Position numbers and translations under genes: made by a program. 64,000 nt of DNA from Actinokineospora bangkokensis (GTDB lineage: Bacteria; Actinomycetota; Actinomycetes; Mycobacteriales; Pseudonocardiaceae): assembly GCF_001940455.1 (NCBI RefSeq), contig NZ_MKQR01000028.1, forward strand, positions 226,057-290,056, written 5' to 3'. This document shows positions 36,684-46,345 of this stretch, piece after piece; the stretch's first letter is position 1, and each line of letters starts with the position of its first letter. The notes under the pieces are model-generated. The model ran no database searches. It saw only the letters and a list, made by a program, of their open reading frames with translations, and was not told where the DNA came from.

Positions 36684-38948
36684 TCAGCCCTCCTCGACCA
36701 GCGCGGCGCTGGTGATGCGGTGCAGCGGGAAGCGGCGCAGGTCGTCGCTGTCGGGGTCGGTGCCCTCCAGGATGCCGCCGCCGACCCTGGTGGGCGCCAC
36801 GACCCGCTGGCTGGCGACCCCGTGCGCGTCGACCAGCCCGATCCACACCCGCCTGCCCGCCCTGGCCGCCTCCTGGAGCAGGGCGAGGGTGTCGGCGGTG
36901 CCCGCCGCGCCGCTGGGCCGGGCGGAGACCGCGCGGCCCCGGCGGCTGTCGGCGGCCCGGTCGCCCGCGCGCATCGCCTGCACCATGTCCAGCAGCTGCT
37001 CCGGGCCGGGGGTCCTGGCCACCGCCCGGCGCAGCGCCCTGGCCGGGGCCTGCACCCGCCTGCCCGCGGCGCGCAGGTCGACGACCTCGCCGTCGGTGCC
37101 CTCGGCCACCGGGGCGAACCCGGCCGCGCGCAGGTCGTCGAGGATCTCCAGCAGCGGCAGCGGGCTCACCAGCACCGTGGGGGCGATCCGGCGCAGCTGC
37201 GCCCCGGCGGCGACCGGGTTGGCCAGCACCTCGGCGATCAGGGCCGGGTCGTCGCAGCGCAGGAAGCTGGTGGTGGAGCCGCCGCGCAGCCTGCCGTGGC
37301 GGCGGGCCACGTCGTCGACCAGGTACTCCAGCGACTGCGGCACCGGGGTCTTGGAGCGGGTCTTGAACAGCTCGTGCAGGTCCGCGGCGGAGCGGCCCGC
37401 GTCCAGCGCCCGGCGGATGGAGGTCTCGCTGACCCGGTAGACCGTCGCCGACCCGGCGGACTCCACGTCGGCCACCTCGTCGATCAGCGCGGCCAGGTGC
37501 GGCTCCAGCGGGCCCGGCGCCACGACGGTGAGGTCGGCCTGCACGAGCACGTGGTCCACCGGCTCGGGCAGCGCGTCGGTCATCCGCTTGGCGGCCGCGG
37601 CGGCGCCCTCGGCCACCAGCACCCGGCCGGGGCCGCTGAGCGCGCCGAGCGCCACCACCCCCAGGGTGGTCGCCTCCGCCAGCGCCCAGCGCACGACCTC
37701 GTCGCGCAGCCTGCCGCCGCGCCGGGGCGCCCGCCAGGCCAGCAGGGCGGCCACGTCGTCGGGGTCGGTGACCGCGGTGCCGGGCGGCAGGGCGGCCAGC
37801 ACGTCGAGCACCCGCAGCCGCTCCACCGGGGCGATCGGGCGGCGCAGGTCGTCCGACAGCGGGGCGAGGATCTTGTCCTTGGCGTCGCGCAGCCCGCCCA
37901 GGCCGGGCAGCCGGGGCAGGTCCAGCCAGGCCGCGGCCAGGGTCGACCAGCGGTTCGCCGGGCCCCCGGCCAGCCACAGGTCGGCGTGCTGGGTGGGCAC
38001 CCACTCCGGGGAGGACGCGGACTCGCTGTCGGCCACCAGCGAGGCGGCCACCGCCACCTCCACCAGCAGCACCGCCTCGTTCTCCGGCAGCTCGGTGGCC
38101 TTGGCGACCCGCTTGACGTCGCGCACGCCCAGCCCGCCGGACTTGAGCACGGGGGCGGGCTCGGCCGACCACAGCCGGATCAGGGCCTCGGTGCGCCGGA
38201 CCAGCTCCAGCGCCGCCCCGCCCGCGGTGGAGTCGACCAGCGCCACCTTGCGGTGGGTGGTGCGCAGCGCGGGCTCCTCGGCCGAGACCGCCGAGCCGCC
38301 CGCCAGGGTGCCGCGCAGGGCCGCGCCCACCTGGGCGGGCAGCTCGACGGTCTCGGCGTCGACCCTGGTCAGCAGGCCGCGGGCGAGCAGCCGCTGGATC
38401 GGCGTGCGCGCCCGCTCCAGCGGCAGCACCTCGGCGGCGTCGCGGGTGCGCCCGACCGGGCGCGAGCCCGCCAGCGCGTCGAGCACCTTGCGCTCGTCCT
38501 CGGGCAGCCCGGCGAGCAGGCCGGGCACGTCGACCCCGTCGAGGTCGGGCTTGGGCCTGCCGAGCGCGGCCGCCGGGCCCGCGGCCTCGCGGGCGGCGGG
38601 CGGCAGCGCCACGGCGTCGTCCGGGCCCCAGGCCAGGGCCAGCGAGCGCATCCGCTCGACGGCGGCGGCGACCTGCGCGGGGGTGGCGCCCAGCCGCGCG
38701 GTGAGGTCCGCGACGGGCACCGGGGCCTGGTCGGCGCCGGCGGCCAGCAGCGCGTCGAGCACGGCCAGGGTGAAGGTGTCCAGGCCCTCCGCGGCGCGGG
38801 CCACCGACGCCCGGGTCGTGGCCCGGGTGGCGAGCACGGCGGTGTCGGCGGGCCGGGGCGTCGCCAGGTCGGGGCGGGCGCGCAGGACGGCGGCCAGCGC
38901 CTCGTCGTCCCTGCTGCGCAGCCAGTCGGTGAGCGTGGTGCCGGACAC
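36684..38948 (-). CDS. helicase-associated domain protein (XPB partner-type, Rv0862c-like)
   Basis: A 754-residue protein of the actinobacterial family containing the Helicase_C_3 domain found in XPB partners. Visible are an N-terminal winged-helix region (about 10-150, LTDWLRSRDDEALAAVLRAR), a middle alpha-helical part, and a domain around VLVQADLTVVAPGPLEPHL with VYRVSETSIRRALDAG, the hallmark of this group. The C-terminus (IGLVDAHGVASQRVV, RRFPLHRITSA) looks like a WYL fold. In M. tuberculosis the homologue is, as I recall, adjacent to the XPB gene. Start chosen as GTG 38948 (VSGTTLTDWL); GTG 38957 is also possible. Confidence 0.8.
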   Translation of the reverse strand: MSGTTLTDWLRSRDDEALAAVLRARPDLATPRPADTAVLATRATTRASVARAAEGLDTFTLAVLDALLAAGADQAPVPVADLTARLGATPAQVAAAVERMRSLALAWGPDDAVALPPAAREAAGPAAALGRPKPDLDGVDVPGLLAGLPEDERKVLDALAGSRPVGRTRDAAEVLPLERARTPIQRLLARGLLTRVDAETVELPAQVGAALRGTLAGGSAVSAEEPALRTTHRKVALVDSTAGGAALELVRRTEALIRLWSAEPAPVLKSGGLGVRDVKRVAKATELPENEAVLLVEVAVAASLVADSESASSPEWVPTQHADLWLAGGPANRWSTLAAAWLDLPRLPGLGGLRDAKDKILAPLSDDLRRPIAPVERLRVLDVLAALPPGTAVTDPDDVAALLAWRAPRRGGRLRDEVVRWALAEATTLGVVALGALSGPGRVLVAEGAAAAAKRMTDALPEPVDHVLVQADLTVVAPGPLEPHLAALIDEVADVESAGSATVYRVSETSIRRALDAGRSAADLHELFKTRSKTPVPQSLEYLVDDVARRHGRLRGGSTTSFLRCDDPALIAEVLANPVAAGAQLRRIAPTVLVSPLPLLEILDDLRAAGFAPVAEGTDGEVVDLRAAGRRVQAPARALRRAVARTPGPEQLLDMVQAMRAGDRAADSRRGRAVSARPSGAAGTADTLALLQEAARAGRRVWIGLVDAHGVASQRVVAPTRVGGGILEGTDPDSDDLRRFPLHRITSAALVEEG

Positions 38949-39027
38949 CCTGACCACGGTATACGGCGGGCGGTTCCGGTAACCTCTGGCACTGCCCGGA
39001 CCAGCAGGCCTGACCCGAGGAGGACCC

Positions 39028-39207
39028 GTGGCCAAGGTCTCCAAGAAGGACCGCGTCGACCCCGAGTGGCGGGCCGACGACGACGGCGCGCACCCCGTCT
39101 CCGAGCTGCACTCGGACCGCCAGGGGGCGCTCTCGCCGTTCGGCGACACCACCTTCCCGCTGGACAGCGTGCCCTACGTGCACCCCACCACCGAGATCAA
39201 CCGCTGA
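39028..39207 (+). CDS. small conserved hypothetical protein, 59 residues
   Basis: Starts at a GTG after the strong ribosome binding site CGAGGAGG. The product is charged and has no membrane span: VAKVSKKDRVDPEWRADDDG, HPVSELHSDRQGALSPFGD, TTFPLDSVPYVHPTTEINR. It lies divergent from the helicase-associated gene, the position of Rv0863 in M. tuberculosis, though I cannot align the two here. A TAACCT hexamer near 38981 is a plausible -10 with a 40-base leader. Function unknown. Confidence 0.8.
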   Translation: MAKVSKKDRVDPEWRADDDGAHPVSELHSDRQGALSPFGDTTFPLDSVPYVHPTTEINR

Positions 39208-39331
39208 CCCGGGGCGGCCGGAACCGGTCGCATTTGTGACCGGGGTGCGGGGATAGGCTGCGCGGGGGCTCACCGGCCCACAAGACCGATCGGCACGCCG
39301 ATCGCAGGCACGACGCAGTCTGGAGCGCAGC

Positions 39332-40714
39332 ATGCCCGTCCCCGGTCCCGGCTACTCCATCACCGTCCGGGTCGAGGCGCCCCCGTCGGCGGGCGCCGCA
39401 GGCGACCTCACCAGCGCGGTCGGCCGGGTGGGCGGGGTGATCACGGCGTTCGACGTCGTCGAGTCGCACTCCGACCGGGTCGTCGTCGACATCACCTGCA
39501 ACGCGATGTCGGCCAACCACGCCCGCGACATCACCGACGCGCTCCAGGCCCTGCCCGGCGTGGAGGTGCGCAAGGTCTCCGACCGCACCTTCCTCATGCA
39601 CCTCGGCGGCAAGATCGAGGTCAGCGCGAAGGTCGCGCTGCGCAACCGCGACGACCTCTCCCGCGCCTACACCCCCGGCGTGGCGCGGGTGTGCACCGCC
39701 ATCGCGGAAAACCCGGCCGACGCCCGCCGCCTGACCATCAAGCGCAACACCGTCGCGGTGGTCACCGACGGCTCGGCGGTGCTGGGCCTGGGCAACATCG
39801 GCCCCGCCGCGGCGCTGCCGGTGATGGAGGGCAAGGCGGCGCTGTTCAAGAAGTTCGCCGGCGTCGACGCCTGGCCGGTGTGCCTGGACACCCAGGACAC
39901 CGAGGAGATCATCCGCGCGGTCGAGCTGATCGCGCCGGTCTACGGCGGGGTCAACCTGGAGGACATCGCCGCGCCGCGCTGCTTCGAGATCGAGGCCCGG
40001 CTGCGCGAGAAGCTCGACATCCCGGTCTTCCACGACGACCAGCACGGCACCGCGATCTGCGTGGTGGCCGCGCTGCGCAACGCGCTGCGCGTCGTGGGCA
40101 AGCAGCTGGCCGACTGCAAGATCGTCGTCTGCGGGGTGGGCGCCGCGGGCTCGGCGATCATCCGGCTGCTGCTCCAGCGCGGCCCCGGCGACATCCTGGC
40201 CGTGGACGTCGACGGCATCGTCCACTCCGGCCGCGGCGACACCGACGGCAACCTGCGCTGGGTGGCGGCCAACACCAACCGCGAGGGCAAGGCCGGTGGC
40301 CTGCACGACGCGCTGGTCGGCGCGGACGTGTTCATCGGCGTGTCGGCCCCGAACCTGTTCGGCGCCGAGCAGGTGGCCACCATGGCCGACGACGCGGTGG
40401 TCTTCGCGCTGGCCAACCCGGACCCGGAGATCGACCCGCTGGAGGCCCAGCGGCACGCCGCCGTGGTCGCCACCGGCCGCTCGGACTACCCGAACCAGAT
40501 CAACAACGTGCTGGCCTTCCCCGGGGTGTTCCGCGGCCTGCTCGACGCCCAGGCGCACGGCATCACCGACCTGATGCTGCTGGCCGCCGCGGACGCGATC
40601 GCCGACGTGGTCGACGGCGACCGGCTCAACGCCTCGTTCATCGTGCCCAGCGTGTTCGACGCCGCGGTGGCCCCGGCGGTGGCCGACGCCGTCCGCAAGG
40701 CCGCCACCGCCTGA
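39332..40714 (+). CDS. NAD-dependent malic enzyme with N-terminal ACT domain
   Basis: Malic enzyme oxidatively decarboxylates malate to pyruvate, linking the TCA cycle and gluconeogenesis. The 460-residue protein begins with an ACT-like regulatory domain (about 1-85), then the catalytic domain: [26 protein letters not shown], the metal-binding [20 protein letters not shown] and a Rossmann fold with [10 protein letters not shown]. The ATG at 39332 is preceded by TAGGCT at 39253-39258 and a 70-base leader containing a small hairpin (39287-39304). It stands between genes that are neighbours in mycobacteria, so it looks inserted into that conserved order. Confidence 0.93.
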   Translation: MPVPGPGYSITVRVEAPPSAGAAGDLTSAVGRVGGVITAFDVVESHSDRVVVDITCNAMSANHARDITDALQALPGVEVRKVSDRTFLMHLGGKIEVSAKVALRNRDDLSRAYTPGVARVCTAIAENPADARRLTIKRNTVAVVTDGSAVLGLGNIGPAAALPVMEGKAALFKKFAGVDAWPVCLDTQDTEEIIRAVELIAPVYGGVNLEDIAAPRCFEIEARLREKLDIPVFHDDQHGTAICVVAALRNALRVVGKQLADCKIVVCGVGAAGSAIIRLLLQRGPGDILAVDVDGIVHSGRGDTDGNLRWVAANTNREGKAGGLHDALVGADVFIGVSAPNLFGAEQVATMADDAVVFALANPDPEIDPLEAQRHAAVVATGRSDYPNQINNVLAFPGVFRGLLDAQAHGITDLMLLAAADAIADVVDGDRLNASFIVPSVFDAAVAPAVADAVRKAATA

Positions 40715-40762
40715 CCCGGCGCCCGGCGGCCGGGTCCGCCGGTCGGCCGTAGGCTGGCCGGC

Positions 40763-41236
40763 GTGGGCGAACTCAGCCACGTCGACGCCACCGGCGCAGC
40801 CAGGATGGTCGACGTCACCGACAAACCGGCCACCTCCCGGACCGCGGTCGCCTCCGGCGTGCTGCGCACCACCGAGGAGGTGGTCGACCTGCTGCGCCGC
40901 GACGGCCTGCCCAAGGGCGACGCGCTGGCCACGGCCCGCGTCGCCGGGATCATGGCGGCCAAGCGCACCCCCGACCTCATCCCGCTGTGCCACCCCATCG
41001 CCATCGCGGGCGTGCGGGTGGAGCTGGACCCGGTGGGCGCGGACGTCCGCATCCGCGCCACGGTGAGGACCACCGACCGCACCGGCGTGGAGATGGAGGC
41101 GCTGACCGCCGTGTCGGTCGCCGCCCTCACCCTGCACGACATGGTCAAGGCCGTCGACCCCGCCGCCACCATCGACGCCGTCCGCGTCGAGCGCAAGGAG
41201 GGCGGCAAGACCGGCACCTGGGAGCGCCCCGCATGA
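40763..41236 (+). CDS. moaC: cyclic pyranopterin monophosphate synthase MoaC
   Basis: MoaC, with MoaA, turns GTP into cyclic pyranopterin monophosphate, the first step of molybdenum cofactor synthesis. The 157-residue protein has MVDVTDKPATSRTAVASG, KGDALATARVAGIMAAKRTPDLIPLCHPI and GVEMEALTAVSVAALTLHDMVKAVD, with the active-site lysine and histidine of the family. TAGGCT (40750-40755) ends seven bases before the GTG, so the mRNA is probably leaderless. The stop overlaps the start of the mogA-moaE fusion by four bases, and moaA and moaD lie 3 kb downstream on the other strand. Confidence 0.96.
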   Translation: MGELSHVDATGAARMVDVTDKPATSRTAVASGVLRTTEEVVDLLRRDGLPKGDALATARVAGIMAAKRTPDLIPLCHPIAIAGVRVELDPVGADVRIRATVRTTDRTGVEMEALTAVSVAALTLHDMVKAVDPAATIDAVRVERKEGGKTGTWERPA

Positions 41237-42162
41237 GCAGGACAGCCCGCGTCATCACCGCCTCCACCCGCGCGGCGCGCGGCACCTACCCGGACAAGAC
41301 GGGCCCGGTCATCGCGGCCTGGCTGCGCGACCGCGGGTACGACACGCCGGACGCGCGCGTGGTGCCCGACGGCCCCGAGGTCGAGGCCGCCCTGCGCGCT
41401 GCGCTGGCCGACGCGCCCGCGGTGGTGATCACGACCGGCGGGACCGGGCTCAGCCCCACCGACCGGACCCCGGAGGCGACGCTGGCCGTGCTGGACCGGC
41501 AGATCCCGGGGCTGGCGGACGCCGTGCGCGCCGCCGGGCTGCCCGGGGTGCCCACGGCGGTGCTGTCCCGGGGGGTGGCCGGGGTCGCCGGGGCGACGGT
41601 GGTGGTGAACCTGCCGGGGTCCTCCGGTGGGGTGAAGGACGGGCTGGGCGTGCTGGCGGGGGTGCTGGAGCACGCGGTGGACCAGGTCGCCGGGGGCGAC
41701 CACCCGCGCGGCGGCGAGGCACTGGGCGGCGAGGCGCGGCCGGGCGTGGTGGCGCGGGCGGAGGTGACCGAGGGGGTCATCTCCGCGGCCGAGCACGCGG
41801 CGTTGGTGGCCGACCGGGCGGCCGGGGCCGTGGTGACGTTCGAGGGGGTCGTGCGCGACCACGACGGGGGGCGGGAGGTGGCCTCGCTGGAGTACGAGGG
41901 GCACCCCTCGGCCCAGGGGGTCGTGGCGGAGGTCGCCGCGGAGTTCGCGGGGCGGGGTGGGCTGCGGGCCGTCGCCGTGTCGCACCGGGTCGGGGCGCTG
42001 GCGATCGGGGACGTGGCGCTGGCCGTCGCCGTGTCGGCGGCGCACCGGCGGGAGGCGTTCGTGGCGTGCGCCGAGCTGGTGGACGAGGTCAAGGCGCGGT
42101 TGCCGATCTGGAAGCACCAGGTGTTCGCGGACGGTTCCGACGAGTGGGTGAACTGTCCTTGA
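41233..42162 (+). CDS. MogA-MoaE fusion (molybdopterin adenylyltransferase / molybdopterin synthase large subunit)
   Basis: A 309-residue two-domain protein. Residues 1-155 are MogA/MoaB-like, with VVITTGGTGLSPTDRTPEAT and LPGSSGGVKDGLGVL, which adenylate molybdopterin. Residues 170-309 are MoaE, with AGAVVTFEGVVRDHDGG, LEYEGHPSAQ, VAVSHRVGALAIGDVALAVAV and the catalytic Lys region VKARLPIWKHQVFADG. MoaE pairs with MoaD to add sulfur to the pterin. Fusion of steps that are not consecutive (MoaE acts before MogA) may channel product. ATG overlaps the moaC stop (ATGA). Palindromic copy C follows 13 bases after the stop. Confidence 0.92.
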   Translation: MSRTARVITASTRAARGTYPDKTGPVIAAWLRDRGYDTPDARVVPDGPEVEAALRAALADAPAVVITTGGTGLSPTDRTPEATLAVLDRQIPGLADAVRAAGLPGVPTAVLSRGVAGVAGATVVVNLPGSSGGVKDGLGVLAGVLEHAVDQVAGGDHPRGGEALGGEARPGVVARAEVTEGVISAAEHAALVADRAAGAVVTFEGVVRDHDGGREVASLEYEGHPSAQGVVAEVAAEFAGRGGLRAVAVSHRVGALAIGDVALAVAVSAAHRREAFVACAELVDEVKARLPIWKHQVFADGSDEWVNCP

Positions 42163-42174
42163 GGCTTTGCCGGT

Positions 42175-42410
42175 GACGCCTCGCCTTCGGCGTTGGAAGA
42201 GCCCGGTCGTTTGTTTGCGGGCTCGATGTGGTGGTTGCGCTTGACCGGGGCCCCTGCGGCGATCATGTGCTCGGGGTGGGGAAAAGGTGAGGCCTGCGGC
42301 CCCACCCCCCGCCGTGGGTAGCACATGATCGCCTCCCCCAGTCAAGCACAACCACCGCATCGAGCAGGGGCGTAGCCGGGCCGCCTGCTGCGTAGGTGGT
42401 GGCGTTGTGG
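42175..42410. repeat. dispersed palindromic element, copy C
   Basis: About 236 bp with the core inverted repeat at 42221-42365. Its arms read GTGGTTGCGCTTGACC on the left and the matching CAAGCACAACCACC on the right, so several changes from copy A occur in both arms together. The GATCATGTGCT core, inner GTGGGG stem and right-end GTTGTGG are kept. It lies between the convergent mogA-moaE and rpf genes. Confidence 0.9.
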
Positions 42411-42488
42411 GAAAGCGGAGTGGGTGGGGGCGAGGGTTGGCGCCGTTGGCTTCCTGCTGCGTGGGTGAGTGTTGGCCCGGGGATGGGC

Positions 42489-42520
42489 GGAGCCCCCCGT
42501 GCTGGCGCACGGGGGGCTCC
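42489..42520. terminator. rpf terminator hairpin
   Basis: A perfect 14-bp stem (42489-42502 with 42507-42520) with a TGGC loop, 27 bases beyond the rpf stop. It probably ends rpf transcription and could stop read-through from the opposite side. Confidence 0.85.
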
Positions 42521-42546
42521 GGGGACGGTAGCGCGGGGCTACTGCG

Positions 42547-43450
<904 letters not shown>

Positions 43451-43496
43451 GAAGCGACGGTACGTAACCGCGGGGCCCGCGCCAAACGGAAGAAGG

Positions 43497-43512
43497 TGTG
43501 ACCGTCATCACG
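43497..43512. promoter_or_regulatory. CRP-type binding site upstream of rpf
   Basis: TGTGACCGTCATCACG fits TGTGA-N6-TCACA at nine of ten fixed positions. It lies about 280 bases before the rpf ATG and roughly 55 bases upstream of a start site implied by TACCGT (43462-43457). In M. tuberculosis Crp controls rpfA through such a site. Confidence 0.75.
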
Positions 43513-43666
43513 GTAACGGTGGGCAACCGAGTCCGATCGCCGCCATCGGCGCAGCTCAGAGGCGCGCATCTGCTTGTTACTTGGCCGTGTCCTGTCCGAG
43601 ATCAATGACTTTCGGTGAGACCTGGCTAACCCTGAACGGACCCGCGCTAGGCCGATCGAGGCGCGC

Positions 43667-43972
43667 TCAGCCACCGGCGAAGGGCGGCAGGACGTCCACC
43701 GAGCAGACGGCGGGCAGGGGGGTGTCGCGGCCCCGCGCCGCCACCCCGTCGACGAGGAAGCTGACCGAGGCGAGCACCCGCGCCATCCGGTCGCCGTGCC
43801 TGCGCTCCAGCTCCGCCACCACCGCGCCGAGGTCCACCTCGCCCGCCAGGTCCAGCTCCTCCTCCGGCACGCCCGCGGCCGCCCGCGCGGCCGCGAAGTG
43901 GCGCACGCGCACGAGCGCGCCCGTGCCGCGGGCCCCGCCGTGGTCGAGGTCGTCGCGCAGCTCCTGCTCCAC
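43667..43972 (-). CDS. moaD: MoaD, molybdopterin synthase sulfur carrier
   Basis: MoaD is a ubiquitin-like protein whose C-terminal glycine carries sulfur into molybdopterin. The frame ends DVLPPFAGG, the double-glycine tail of the family, and contains VRVRHFAAARAAAGV, the usual first strand. Translation from the GTG at 43972, two bases after the moaA stop, gives 101 residues with a charged N-terminal extension. The GTG at 43912 would give 81 residues, the normal MoaD length, but lacks a clear ribosome binding site. Its partner MoaE is in the mogA-moaE fusion. Confidence 0.85.
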   Translation of the reverse strand: MEQELRDDLDHGGARGTGALVRVRHFAAARAAAGVPEEELDLAGEVDLGAVVAELERRHGDRMARVLASVSFLVDGVAARGRDTPLPAVCSVDVLPPFAGG

Positions 43973-43974
43973 CC

Positions 43975-45024
43975 TCAGCCCCCGATCGCGCTCATCGGCC
44001 GGTCGGGCTGGGTGAACCCGCCGCCGTCGATGCCGTGGCCCGCGAGCTTGCCCCACATCGCCGCGCGCCACAGGTCCGCCAGCTCCGCGTCCGAGGCGCC
44101 CGCCCGCAGGGGGCCGCGCAGGTCGGTCTCGGTGCGGCTGAACAGGCAGGAGCGCAGCGAGCCGTCCGCGGTGAGCCGGGTGCGGTCGCAGGCGGCGCAG
44201 AACGGCCGGGTGACCGAGGCGATCACCCCGACGTCGCCGGGGCCGCCGTCGACCAGCCAGCGCTCGGCCGGGGCCGCCCCGCGCGGCCGGGGCGAGGGGG
44301 TGAGGTCGAACCGCGCCCGCAGCAGCTCCAGGATCTCCGCGGCGGTGACCATCTCCGAGCGGTCCCACCCGTGCTGGGGGTCCAGCGGCATCTGCTCGAT
44401 GAACCGCAGCCGGTAGCCGTGCTCCAGGCAGAACCGCAGCAGGTCGGCGGCCTCGTCGTCGTTGACCCCGCGCAGCAGCACGGCGTTGACCTTCACCGGC
44501 GCCAGGCCCGCGGCGTGCGCGGCGGCCAGGCCCGCCAGGACGTCGTCGAGGCGGTCGCGGCGGGTCATCGCGGCGTAGCGGTCGGGCCGCAGGGTGTCGA
44601 GGGAGACGTTCACCCGGTCCAGGCCCGCCGCGCGCAGGGCGGGTGCCCGGCGGGCGAGGCCGATGGCGTTGGTGGTCATCGACAGCGACGGGCGCGGGTC
44701 GAGCGCCGCGGCCGCCGCGATGATCCCCTCCACCCCCTTGCGCAGCGTGGGTTCGCCGCCGGTGAACCGGATGTCGGTGACGCCCAGCTCGGTGACGGCC
44801 ACGCGCAGCAGCCTGGTCAGCTCGGCGTCGGTCAGCAGCTCGTCGCCGGGCAGCCAGTCCAGGCCCTCGGCGGGCATGCAGTAGGTGCAGCGCAGGTTGC
44901 AGCGGTCGGTCAGCGACACCCGCAGGTCGGTCGCGACGCGGCCGTACCGGTCCACCAGCCTGCGGTCGTCCGGCCTGGGGGTCCGGCTCGGGACGCTGGG
45001 GACACCCAGATCGACCATGTTCAC
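43975..45024 (-). CDS. moaA: GTP 3',8-cyclase MoaA (radical SAM)
   Basis: MoaA uses S-adenosylmethionine and two iron-sulfur clusters to rearrange GTP in the first committed step of cofactor synthesis. The 349-residue protein has the radical SAM motif CNLRCTYC (Cys42, 46, 49), FTGGEPTLRK, and a C-terminal second cluster set in RPFCAACDRTRLTADG followed by a third cysteine in SLRSC. The extreme C-terminus SAIGG keeps the conserved GG end. It is followed within two bases by moaD. An in-frame ATG at 45018 is an alternative start. Confidence 0.96.
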   Translation of the reverse strand: MNMVDLGVPSVPSRTPRPDDRRLVDRYGRVATDLRVSLTDRCNLRCTYCMPAEGLDWLPGDELLTDAELTRLLRVAVTELGVTDIRFTGGEPTLRKGVEGIIAAAAALDPRPSLSMTTNAIGLARRAPALRAAGLDRVNVSLDTLRPDRYAAMTRRDRLDDVLAGLAAAHAAGLAPVKVNAVLLRGVNDDEAADLLRFCLEHGYRLRFIEQMPLDPQHGWDRSEMVTAAEILELLRARFDLTPSPRPRGAAPAERWLVDGGPGDVGVIASVTRPFCAACDRTRLTADGSLRSCLFSRTETDLRGPLRAGASDAELADLWRAAMWGKLAGHGIDGGGFTQPDRPMSAIGG

Positions 45025-45128
45025 CGCTTCAAGGGTAGTCGCCGTGCGTGGCCGCTCGGGGCCCTCTCGGGGTAGGTGCGACGCTTTTCGCCGCTCCGAT
45101 CCGCAGGTGCGGCAGTATGGTTCCGGGC

Positions 45129-45521
45129 ATGCCGCAATTTCGGTTCTCCGAGGCCGCGCGCCTGCTGGGCGTGAGCGACGACACCGTGCGCCGGTGGGTC
45201 GACGCGGGCCACCTCGCCGCAGGGGTGGACGGCGCGGGCCGCAAGGTCGTCTCCGGGGCCGAACTGGCGCGGTTCGCCCGCGCGCAGGCCACCGCCGTGC
45301 CGGACCCCACGGGCGTCGGCAGCTCCGCGCGCAACCGGTTCACCGGCCTGGTGACCGAGGTCCGGGCGGACGCGGTGATGGCGCAGGTGGAGATGCAGTG
45401 CGGCCCGCACCGCGTGGTGTCGCTGATGAGCGCCGAGGCCGTGCGCGAGCTGGGCCTGCGACCGGGCTCGCTCGCCGTCGCGGTGGTCAAGGCCACCACC
45501 GTCATCGTCGAAACGCCCTGA
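45129..45521 (+). CDS. HTH-Mop (TOBE) molybdate-responsive regulator
   Basis: A 130-residue protein. Residues 1-50 are an excisionase/MerR-type winged helix ([26 protein letters not shown]). Residues 65-130 are a single Mop/TOBE domain ([48 protein letters not shown]) that binds molybdate in ModE and ModC. It probably senses molybdate and controls modABC, which begins 62 bases downstream; a storage (molbindin) role is possible. TATGGT (45116-45121) ends seven bases before the ATG, suggesting a leaderless mRNA. It is divergent from moaA. Confidence 0.85.
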   Translation: MPQFRFSEAARLLGVSDDTVRRWVDAGHLAAGVDGAGRKVVSGAELARFARAQATAVPDPTGVGSSARNRFTGLVTEVRADAVMAQVEMQCGPHRVVSLMSAEAVRELGLRPGSLAVAVVKATTVIVETP

Positions 45522-45583
45522 GCCCGTTGCCGCCGAACCCCTTGCGCTGCAACGCACCCAACACCGAACCCGGGAGACCCAGC

Positions 45584-46345
45584 ATGCGCGCCCTCGCCGC
45601 CGCCCTCGCCGCCGCCGCGCTCGCCCTCGCCGGGTGCGGCGGCTCGGACACCGGGGCCGCGCCCCAGCAGGCCCAGCCCCGCACCCTCACCGTCTTCGCC
45701 GCCGCGTCGCTGACCGAGGCGTTCACCGCGTTGGAGAAGCAGTTCGAGTCCACCCACGCCGGTGTCGACGTCAAGCTCAACTTCGCCGGGTCGTCCGCGC
45801 TCGCCCAGCAGATCACCAACGGCGCCGCGGCCGACGTGTTCGCCTCCGCCGACGAGGGCAACATGGAGAAGGTGCAGGCGCAGCAGGCCTCGCCCGCGAG
45901 CGTCTTCGCCACGAACAAGCTCGTGATCGTCACCCCGCCCGGCAACCCGGCCAAGGTCAGCGGGTTGGCCGACCTCGCCAGGGGCGGCGTCACCGTGGTG
46001 CTGTGCGCGCCCCAGGTGCCGTGCGGGTCGGCCGCGCAGAAGGTGGAGCGGGCCGCCGGGGTGGACGTCAAGCCCGCCAGCGAGGAGCAGGACGTCAAGG
46101 CGGTGCTCACCAAGGTGCGAGCCGGGGAGGCCGACGCCGGGCTCGTCTACGTCTCCGACGCCGAGGCGGCCGGGGCCGACGTCACCGCCGTGCGGTTCCC
46201 GGAGGCCGACAAGGCGGTCAACAAGTACCCGATCACCGTGCTTACCGATGCCCCGCAGGCCGCGCTGGCGCAGGAGTTCGTCGACCTGGTGCTCGGCGCG
46301 CAGGGGAAGGCCGCGCTGGCGCAGGCCGGTTTCGGCGCGGCGTGA
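45584..46345 (+). CDS. modA: molybdate-binding lipoprotein ModA
   Basis: ModA captures molybdate or tungstate outside the membrane for ABC uptake. The 253-residue protein has a signal peptide ending in the lipobox LAGC (cysteine at 18), then [21 protein letters not shown] and [25 protein letters not shown], the anion-binding segments, and [22 protein letters not shown] precedes the ATG. The stop overlaps the modB start (GTGA), so modABC is a tight operon downstream of the HTH-Mop regulator. Confidence 0.95.
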   Translation: MRALAAALAAAALALAGCGGSDTGAAPQQAQPRTLTVFAAASLTEAFTALEKQFESTHAGVDVKLNFAGSSALAQQITNGAAADVFASADEGNMEKVQAQQASPASVFATNKLVIVTPPGNPAKVSGLADLARGGVTVVLCAPQVPCGSAAQKVERAAGVDVKPASEEQDVKAVLTKVRAGEADAGLVYVSDAEAAGADVTAVRFPEADKAVNKYPITVLTDAPQAALAQEFVDLVLGAQGKAALAQAGFGAA

